A stretch of 5,330 nt of DNA from an uncultured Alistipes sp. (GTDB lineage Bacteria; Bacteroidota; Bacteroidia; Bacteroidales; Rikenellaceae): NCBI GenBank assembly GCA_959604655.1, contig CAUHCL010000127.1, positions 1-5,330 on the forward strand, given 5' to 3'. The position numbers were made by a program, and so were the translations under genes. Below, in pieces: positions 1-4,709 of this stretch (position 1 is its first letter; each line of letters opens with the position of its first letter). Below the pieces are notes generated by a model. It was not told where the DNA came from. It did not search any database and worked only from the letters and a program-made list of their open reading frames with translations.

Positions 1-391
1 CCTCGCACGAGATCACGTCGCCGTCGAAGCACTCGTAGATATCGGTCCTGCGGAGGAAATCTATAAACTCGCGCGACATGTTGGAGAGAACGTACAGTTT
101 GTATCCCGCCGCTTTAAGGTCGCGTATCAACCGTCCCGTAGGCTCGATGGTCTCCTGCTTGTCGATCGACAACAACACCATCTCGCGGGTATATTCCCTG
201 TCGGCACCGCGGTAGGCGCTCAGGTCGTCGATCATCTTCTCGAAATCCGACGCACCCGCATCGTAGTCGATCCAGAATTGAGGCATGGGCGTTTCGGTCA
301 CGTATGAGAAGAAACGCACGAACTCTTCGCTGCACTTGCCGAGATCGCGCGCGAACACCACCTGACCGAGATCAAAAACTATGTTTTTCAT
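1..391 (-). CDS. HAD-superfamily hydrolase, YihX-like, N-terminal part (cut by window edge)
   Basis: Reading leftward from the ATG at 391-389 gives 130 uninterrupted codons before the window ends. Residues 4-13 (IVFDLGQVVF) are HAD motif I, with D7 as the likely nucleophile. The second Asp usual in motif I is Gly (G9), as in the YihX type of HAD phosphatases. Residues 99-106 (LYVLSNMS) form a hydrophobic strand ending in the motif II serine, S103. The segment between them, roughly 14-85, has the size of the small helical cap of HAD subfamily I. The motif III Lys and the motif IV acidic residues lie beyond the edge. The family normally hydrolyses small phosphorylated metabolites in the cytoplasm; the substrate cannot be told from this part. 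The start is fixed, because motif I begins four residues after it. The gene is transcribed away from the blaI-M56 unit, from its own promoter. Confidence 0.85.
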   Translation of the reverse strand, partial: MKNIVFDLGQVVFARDLGKCSEEFVRFFSYVTETPMPQFWIDYDAGASDFEKMIDDLSAYRGADREYTREMVLLSIDKQETIEPTGRLIRDLKAAGYKLYVLSNMSREFIDFLRRTDIYECFDGDVISCE

Positions 392-396
392 GGTTA

Positions 397-428
397 CAAA
401 TATACTCATTAGCCGCGAGAACTCCAAA
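397..428 (-). promoter_or_regulatory. Bacteroidota-type promoter for the HAD gene
   Basis: On the minus strand the -33 element TTTG lies at 428-425 and the -7 element TATATTTG at 404-397, separated by 20 nt. Both match the Bacteroidota sigma-factor consensus TTTG-N19-21-TAnnTTTG. Only TAACC separates the -7 element from the ATG at 391, so the transcript should have almost no 5' leader. Confidence 0.75.
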
Positions 429-494
429 AACAGCCGCTTCCGCACCGTCGGTAACAAAAAAACGGCGCCTTCATCTAAATTTTTAGCAGAAAAT

Positions 495-525
495 TTTGTT
501 ATCTAAAATTGTAGTACTAAATTTG
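495..525 (+). promoter_or_regulatory. Bacteroidota-type promoter for the 530-3462 unit
   Basis: The -33 element TTTG is at 495-498 and the -7 element TAAATTTG at 518-525, with a 19-nt spacer. This is a full match to the Bacteroidota consensus. The last base of the -7 element is 4 nt before the ATG at 530, so transcription should begin at or next to the start codon. The -7 element lies inside the second copy of a 14-bp tandem repeat, so a protein bound there would block RNA polymerase. No other consensus promoter was found between 530 and 1813, so the three genes probably share this one. Confidence 0.75.
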
Positions 526-530
526 TAGTA
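503..530 (+). promoter_or_regulatory. Tandem 14-bp repeat, putative BlaI-type operator
   Basis: Two directly adjacent 14-bp units differ at one position: CTAAAATTGTAGTA (503-516) and CTAAATTTGTAGTA (517-530). Each ends in TGTAGTA, which resembles the half-site of BlaI/MecI operators. Positions 515-530 also form an imperfect palindrome with outer arms TACTA and TAGTA; 12 of 16 positions agree with the reverse complement. The repeat covers the -7 element and reaches the first base of the start codon. A BlaI-family gene lies 0.9 kb downstream in the same unit, so autorepression is the natural reading. Binding itself is inferred. Confidence 0.6.
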
Positions 531-1372
531 TGAAAAACGAAGGAAGGTTAAAATATATCGTCGCGGCATTGGCGACGCTCGCTTCGGCCATCGGCTCACA
601 CGCGCAGAATGTGACCATGAAGCTCGATTTCGACAATGCCCGCAGCGAAGCGATCGCCGACAACGGCAACGAGGATGCCGCAGCCGCGGAAGCGGAGATC
701 GACTACCGATATATGGTCGACGGGCGCATGGTCGACGAAAACACGGCCGACATACTCGCCCGCCACTGGAACATCCGCCGAATACGCATCGAACGCACCG
801 ACTCGGGCGCACTGGTACGCGTCAAGACCAAAGGACTCGACCAGGAGTTCCTCAAAGGCAACGTCGGGGGCATAGCATGGCACTCGCGGTTCGAGGACGG
901 CATAGACAGAAAATACATAGGCGGTTATGTGCTGCGCCGAGACTACGACAGCATCCGCAAGGCGGAGCACATCCCAGACGGCAGATTGCTCATACTGCGC
1001 AACGAGCACTGGCGCCGACTCTCGCCCGATGCCGTATACCGACTCAACGGCCGCCCCATAGACGGCAGCTCGCTGGTCTACATGGAGGGTTCGATCCTAC
1101 AAACCGTCGACATCCGCTTCGGCAAACGGCAGATCAGGCGGTACGGACCGTCGGCAGCCAACGGCGTGGTGTGGTGCCGCACATACAGACGCCTGCCGCT
1201 CATTACCCTCGACGGCAAGCGCATACGCCTCAAGCAGTGGATAAAGCTGTGCGACCCGAGCCTGATCAACATGGGCACGACGCTCAACTATCGGTTCCTG
1301 TCGCCTATAGAGGGCTGCAAACGCTACGGCAGGCGCGCCAAATACGGCGTGATAATAGTGAGGTCGGAATAA
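530..1372 (+). CDS. Secreted protein of unknown family with repeated TonB-plug-like motifs
   Basis: The 280-residue product starts with a signal peptide: K2, R6 and K8, a hydrophobic stretch at 9-21, and a likely cut after SHA at residue 25. There is no lipobox, so a periplasmic or secreted protein is likely. I do not recognise the full-length family. Two segments share the pattern YGxxAxxGV[VI]xxR[TS]: residues 205-218 (YGPSAANGVVWCRT) and 266-279 (YGRRAKYGVIIVRS). This resembles the YGxRGAxGVIxIxTK segment of TonB-dependent receptor plug domains. Each is preceded by an LNGR or LDGK turn (residues 172-175 and 227-230). A similar VDGR turn at 63-66, followed by GALVRVKTK at 93-101, suggests a shorter third copy. 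Residues 130-158 may hold a fourth, degenerate one. No catalytic motif is seen. It is the first gene of the unit, 43 nt before the blaI-like gene, so it is probably the main regulated product. The ATG at 530 is needed to keep the signal peptide; the next Met is residue 30. Confidence 0.8.
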   Translation: MKNEGRLKYIVAALATLASAIGSHAQNVTMKLDFDNARSEAIADNGNEDAAAAEAEIDYRYMVDGRMVDENTADILARHWNIRRIRIERTDSGALVRVKTKGLDQEFLKGNVGGIAWHSRFEDGIDRKYIGGYVLRRDYDSIRKAEHIPDGRLLILRNEHWRRLSPDAVYRLNGRPIDGSSLVYMEGSILQTVDIRFGKRQIRRYGPSAANGVVWCRTYRRLPLITLDGKRIRLKQWIKLCDPSLINMGTTLNYRFLSPIEGCKRYGRRAKYGVIIVRSE

Positions 1373-1390
1373 TTCGACCGCGACACGGGA

Positions 1391-1402
1391 TACATCGATG
1401 TA
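1391..1402. promoter_or_regulatory. Perfect 12-bp palindrome before the blaI-like gene, possible second operator
   Basis: TACATCGATGTA is a perfect palindrome whose last base lies 13 nt before the ATG at 1416. It contains TACA and TGTA arms, as BlaI/CopY-type operators do, but they are 4 bp apart rather than the usual 2. It has no promoter element beside it. It could be a secondary repressor site, a translational signal, or chance. Confidence 0.3.
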
Positions 1403-1415
1403 AAAACATATAACC

Positions 1416-1790
1416 ATGAAAAAGAGACAAGGACTTACCAAAGGCGAAGAGGAAATCATGCAGCTGCTGTGGCAGTTGGGCAAGGGTACAGTGAACGACA
1501 TCATAGCCCTCATGCCCGACCCGAAACCCAAGTACACCACGGTGGCGACGTTCATCAAGATACTCGAAAACAAAGAGTACGTCCGCCACGAACAGCTCGG
1601 CAAGAGCTTCGTCTACTACCCCGCCGTCGAAAAGGAGGAACACGCAAGGAGCGTGATGAAGAGCATGCTGACCGATTACTTCGGCGGATCGGTGTCGAAT
1701 CTGGTGTCGTTCTTCTCGCAGCACGAGAACATTTCGACACGCGAGATGGACGAGATACTCGAAATCATCGACCGCGCGAAAAGAGCATAA
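1416..1790 (+). CDS. blaI: BlaI/MecI/CopY-family transcriptional repressor
   Basis: The 124-residue product has the usual length of the family. Residues 7-70 form the winged helix: LTKGEEEIMQLLW opens helix 1, residues 40-56 (YTTVATFIKILENKEYV) contain the recognition helix, and GKSFVYYPA (62-70) is the wing. Residues 72-121 are the helical dimerisation domain. Family members repress a promoter as dimers and are lost when a partner M56 peptidase is activated. In staphylococcal BlaI the cut falls between Asn and Phe in a segment that I align from memory with LVSFFSQ (96-102). The bond here would be F99-F100, so the Asn is not kept. The gene sits 22 nt before the M56 gene, the classic repressor-sensor pairing. 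Its likely operator is the repeat at 503-530. The family call is firm; the gene symbol is used in the family sense and does not imply beta-lactam resistance. Confidence 0.93.
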   Translation: MKKRQGLTKGEEEIMQLLWQLGKGTVNDIIALMPDPKPKYTTVATFIKILENKEYVRHEQLGKSFVYYPAVEKEEHARSVMKSMLTDYFGGSVSNLVSFFSQHENISTREMDEILEIIDRAKRA

Positions 1791-1812
1791 CGCAACATAA
1801 CGACAAACCGAA

Positions 1813-3462
1813 ATGAAAGAGACGGTCATATACACGATAGAGGTGCTCATATGCGGCGGGCTGCTGCTTCTGGCCTACAACCTGCTGCTCGAAAGGCGTG
1901 TGGCGTTCCGCATCTGCCGCATCCATCTGCTGGCGTCGACGGCCGCGTCGATGATAATCCCGCTGCTCGACATACCCGTATGGACGGCCGAGACGGTCGA
2001 CGCCGCACCCGCCATATACGCGGGTGACATCACGGCCCGAGTCGTCGAGGAACCGAGCGAGGCGATCGACCCCAAGAACATCCTGCTGGCGGTCTATTTC
2101 CTCGGCGCTGCCCTATCGCTCGCGCTCACACTGTACCAGCTGCTCAAGATACGGCGCATACGCCGAAACGGCACCGTCATAAGCAGCGGCCGACCGCGCA
2201 TCGTCCGCGCCGCCGACAACATATCGTCGTTCTCGTTCTTCGGGACCGTATACGTCGGCCGCGACACCCGCGGAGAGGAACTGCAAGCCATTCTGGCCCA
2301 CGAGAGCAGCCACATAGCCCACCGCCATTCGGCCGAACGCATGGCCATGGAGCTGATGAAGGCCGCCATGTGGTGGAATCCGTTCGCATGGATAGCGCAG
2401 CGACGCCTGGCCGAGGTGCACGAATACGAGGCCGATGCCGACGTGCTCCGCGGAGGATACGACATAAACAACTATATTGCAACCATATTGAAGAGTCTGC
2501 TTGGATATAGTCCGGACATAGCCAACGGTCTCAGAGATTCATTAACAAAAAAGCGTTTCAAAATGATGACAACACCGAAAAGCGGCAGGTATGCCCTGCT
2601 GCGCACACTGGCCGTCGCACCCGTAGTCGCGGGACTGCTCTGCACATTCTCTTTCACGGCCAAGGCTACCGACTATCGGACGGACGACAATCCGCAGACG
2701 GAATCGGTCGCAGCGACGGATCAAAAACCCGCCAACATGCACCTGACCGTAACCGACGAGAACGGCTCGCCGCTCGGCGACGTGAAGGTCGTCGCGGCAG
2801 GCAAGGAGTACGTTACCGACGCAAACGGCCGACTCACGCTGTCGCCCACGCACAGCATGAATATTGAACTCAGCCGCGAGGGATACAAATCCGTCTCGTA
2901 CAGCTTCACGATGTCGGGTTCCGACGTCGACAGCAACATCGATCTGAAGATAAAAATGGCTTCCGACAAATCCGACGGCCATAACGTGATAAACATGACG
3001 ATGAGATCGACGGGATCGGGACAAAGCTCGGCGCAGGTCAAGAGCAGCGAGGAGGCCTTTATCTTCGCCGACAAGATGCCCACATTCCAGGGCGGCGATC
3101 TGAACAAGTTCCGCACCTACGTCATGTCCAGAATACGCTACCCCGAGGAAGCGATGCAAAAGAACATAACGGGCAAGGTCGTGGCATCATTCATCATCGA
3201 CAAGCAGGGCACGGTCACCGACGTGCAAATATTGCAGACGCCCGACCGCATATTGTCGGAGCAGGTAATCAAAGTCCTGTCGCAGTCGCCCGCATGGACC
3301 CCGGGCGAGCAGGACGGACGAGCCGTGAACGTGAAATTCACCATTCCCGTGGAGTTCAATATTCCGAGCGATGCGGCGACAGATAAGCCGACGAACCCCA
3401 ACACGCCGAAATCAATCGACGAGATCCAAGTGGTAGGATTCCCGAAGAAAACGGCCGAGTAG
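1813..3462 (+). CDS. M56 (BlaR1-type) membrane metallopeptidase with CarboxypepD-reg-like and TonB C-terminal domains
   Basis: The 549-residue product is a membrane sensor-peptidase. Hydrophobic segments at about 7-26, 37-56, 89-112 and 262-284 are likely membrane helices. The zinc site is HESSH (163-167), with E204 of the EYEAD motif (204-208) as third ligand; between them MWWNPFAW (186-193) matches the conserved WFNP region of the family. The peptidase part would face the cytoplasm, where BlaI is. After the fourth helix, residues 309-381 resemble a carboxypeptidase-regulatory-like beta-sandwich (LTVTDENGSPLGDV, then VTDANGRLTL). Residues 419-516 form a TonB C-terminal domain: FQGGD, RIRYPEEA, GKVVASFIIDKQGTVTDVQI and PAWTPGEQDGRAVNVKFTIP in order, separated by short gaps. 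The tail at 534-543 (SIDEIQVVGF) resembles the start of SusC-type receptors (LDEVVVVGYG). There is no penicillin-binding domain, so the signal is probably not a beta-lactam but something at the envelope, perhaps TonB or receptor status. Codons around 2460-2575 are more AT-rich than their surroundings, but the frame is intact. Confidence 0.92.
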   Translation: MKETVIYTIEVLICGGLLLLAYNLLLERRVAFRICRIHLLASTAASMIIPLLDIPVWTAETVDAAPAIYAGDITARVVEEPSEAIDPKNILLAVYFLGAALSLALTLYQLLKIRRIRRNGTVISSGRPRIVRAADNISSFSFFGTVYVGRDTRGEELQAILAHESSHIAHRHSAERMAMELMKAAMWWNPFAWIAQRRLAEVHEYEADADVLRGGYDINNYIATILKSLLGYSPDIANGLRDSLTKKRFKMMTTPKSGRYALLRTLAVAPVVAGLLCTFSFTAKATDYRTDDNPQTESVAATDQKPANMHLTVTDENGSPLGDVKVVAAGKEYVTDANGRLTLSPTHSMNIELSREGYKSVSYSFTMSGSDVDSNIDLKIKMASDKSDGHNVINMTMRSTGSGQSSAQVKSSEEAFIFADKMPTFQGGDLNKFRTYVMSRIRYPEEAMQKNITGKVVASFIIDKQGTVTDVQILQTPDRILSEQVIKVLSQSPAWTPGEQDGRAVNVKFTIPVEFNIPSDAATDKPTNPNTPKSIDEIQVVGFPKKTAE

Positions 3463-3506
3463 AACGGCACGACACGGCAGACAAAACCCAACCAAAGCAT
3501 AAGCAA

Positions 3507-3537
3507 GGCGATCGGCTTCCACGCGAAGTCGGTCGCC
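3507..3537 (+). terminator. Strong hairpin after the M56 gene, possible terminator without a T-run
   Basis: GGCGATCGGCTT (3507-3518) and AAGTCGGTCGCC (3526-3537) pair over 12 bp in RNA, with two G-U wobbles and a 7-nt loop. It starts 45 nt after the stop codon. The next bases, GTCATTTACG, contain no clear T-run, so it may be an RNA 3'-end protector or a weak terminator. The rest of 3463-3656 shows no gene or other clear structure. Confidence 0.35.
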
Positions 3538-3656
3538 GTCATTTACGGGCGGCTCACGACAGCGAAAAAGGAGACTCCCGAGGCAGCATACCGCGGCCGA
3601 CGGACCGATATGCGCAGAAAGATGACGAAAAAACATACGGTGCATAATTTTTTGTT

Positions 3657-3664
3657 TATATTTG
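3657..3664 (+). promoter_or_regulatory. -7 promoter element for the NigD-like gene
   Basis: TATATTTG matches the Bacteroidota TAnnTTTG element perfectly. No TTTG is present at 19-21 nt upstream (around 3632-3637, ACATA), so the -33 part is weak or absent. RNA starting near 3668 would have a leader of about 36 nt that is AT-rich and lacks a Shine-Dalgarno sequence, as usual in this phylum. Confidence 0.55.
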
Positions 3665-3704
3665 CGTTGTAATTGAGAAATAACCTTAAAGTATTTTTTA
3701 TAAA

Positions 3705-4421
3705 ATGAAAAAGCTGTTAACCATTGCAATGATCTCCATCGTCGCGCTTTTCGCGGGCACGTCGTGCAACACCAAATCGACGGATAAGATATATACGAGT
3801 CTCGTCAGCCTGGTGGAGGGAAGCTGGAGCACGGGCAACTTCTACGTCGTTTTCGACGACGGCAAGACCGCGTACGTAACCAACGCGACCAACATGACGT
3901 TCAAGCCCACCATCGACAACGAGGCGCGCGCCATAATCTACTACTCCATAGAGGACCAGACCGCCACGGGTTTCGACTCGGTTATCACCATCTCGGCCGT
4001 TTACGGAGTGTCGGTCGATCCCGTCCGCAGCATATACGACCACGAACTTAGCGAAATAGAGAAGTTCACCGCCGAAATCGACGTGGTGGAGGGATACTAT
4101 GCCCGCAATTACGTCAATCTCCAGATCAAGTTCCTGTGGGGACAGACCAACAATTCGGAGCATTCGGTAGCGCTCGTATACAACTCGAAGGAGGGACACG
4201 AAGGCGCATTCCAGTCGCTCTACCAGGATGACGGCTATCTCTACCTCGAACTGCACCACAACTCTAACAACGACCCCGAAATGTATGAATACAACACCTA
4301 TGTATCTTACAAGATAAAGCCCGAGCAGATCAACATCTCGCTTGAGGATTATGTAGGTGTCAAGATACTTTACAAATCACTCGACGGCAACAACAGAGTC
4401 TACAAGATAGATTTCAAGTAA
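3705..4421 (+). CDS. NigD-like lipoprotein
   Basis: The 238-residue product has a lipoprotein signal peptide: K2 and K3, a hydrophobic core at 4-17, and the lipobox AGTSC with C21 as the lipidated residue. Residues after C21 (NTKSTDK) have no acidic cluster like the known Bacteroidota surface-export signal, so the inner leaflet of the outer membrane is possible. Residues 38-105 resemble the NigD N-terminal beta-barrel: NFYVVFDDGKTAYVTN (45-60), then a strand-rich part through SAVYGVSV. Residues 136-204 resemble the NigD C-terminal domain: VNLQIKFLWG, HSVALVYN (153-160), YLYLELHHNSNND (178-190) and YVSYKIK. The family is widespread in Bacteroidota and is named after a gene of the nigrescin bacteriocin locus; its biochemical role is not known. 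No bacteriocin genes lie beside it here. It has its own promoter-like element and terminator, so it appears monocistronic and separate from the M56 unit. Confidence 0.8.
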   Translation: MKKLLTIAMISIVALFAGTSCNTKSTDKIYTSLVSLVEGSWSTGNFYVVFDDGKTAYVTNATNMTFKPTIDNEARAIIYYSIEDQTATGFDSVITISAVYGVSVDPVRSIYDHELSEIEKFTAEIDVVEGYYARNYVNLQIKFLWGQTNNSEHSVALVYNSKEGHEGAFQSLYQDDGYLYLELHHNSNNDPEMYEYNTYVSYKIKPEQINISLEDYVGVKILYKSLDGNNRVYKIDFK

Positions 4422-4447
4422 TAAACCTGCAAGGATATTTTTACACT

Positions 4448-4483
4448 AATCGGGATGCCCGCACGGGCATCCCGATTTTTTAT
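4448..4483 (+). terminator. Intrinsic terminator of the NigD-like gene
   Basis: ATCGGGATGCCC pairs with GGGCATCCCGAT around a GCAC loop (4461-4464), with one more A-T pair at the base (4448 and 4477). The stem runs straight into six T residues (4476-4481). It lies 26 nt after the stop codon at 4421. The opposite strand has no T-run, so it acts only rightward. Confidence 0.92.
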
Positions 4484-4641
4484 GCCATAACCGCCCGATG
4501 GTCCGCCAACACAAAAGTACGCAGAGCAGGTCCGACGCCATGCGTTCACGTCGCACGCAGCATTTTAGCCGATCCGTCGCCCGAAAACATTAGTGGCAAT
4601 TATCGGCTGAGAATGACAAGGAAAATGAATAGATCACAGAC
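4484..4641. other. Non-coding spacer between two convergent genes
   Basis: This stretch between the two terminators has no coding frame with recognisable content and no tRNA-like fold. A short imperfect inverted repeat (TGCGT and ACGCA around 4541-4559) is the only structure seen. Nothing here points to an attachment site or a mobile-element scar. Confidence 0.5.
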
Positions 4642-4683
4642 AAAAAAAATCGGCAAGGTTCGGAATGAACCTTGCCGATTTTT
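4642..4683 (-). terminator. Intrinsic terminator of nqrF, possibly bidirectional
   Basis: A 17-bp perfect stem is formed by 4645-4661 and 4667-4683 with a GGAAT loop; its core arms are ATCGGCAAGGTTC and GAACCTTGCCGAT. Read on the minus strand it is followed by a run of T residues (the A-run at 4642-4649). It starts 27 nt after the nqrF stop codon. On the plus strand it ends in five T residues, so it may also stop leftover rightward transcription. Confidence 0.9.
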
Positions 4684-4709
4684 CGTTTCGAGTCGAACTC
4701 GACCGACGT

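Noticed and set aside
877..1413. Second plus-strand frame (178 codons) overlapping the first gene of the unit
   Set aside because: Its product is low in complexity and rich in Arg, Gln and His, typical of a shifted frame in GC-rich DNA. The 530-1372 frame has a signal peptide and repeated motifs instead.
2460..2575. AT-richer patch in the M56 gene as a sign of insertion or transfer
   Set aside because: The frame is intact and the encoded segment (SLTKKRFKMM) fits a part usually conserved in Bacteroidota M56 proteins, so it is ordinary local codon variation.
2542..3159. Long antisense open frame (205 codons) opposite the M56 gene
   Set aside because: It mirrors the coding frame of a GC-rich gene, has no recognisable domain, and lies opposite well-supported conserved sequence. 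The same holds for the antisense frames at 3717-4259 and 1305-1850.
1813..3462. Classical beta-lactam sensor BlaR1/MecR1
   Set aside because: No penicillin-binding sensor domain (SxxK, SxN, KTG in order) is present; the C-terminal half is a regulatory-like beta domain plus a TonB C-terminal domain. No beta-lactamase gene lies nearby.
4512..4519. Minus-strand TACTTTTG, a match to the -7 consensus
   Set aside because: No TTTG lies 19-21 nt upstream on that strand, and it would only drive transcription antisense to the NigD-like gene through its terminator region.
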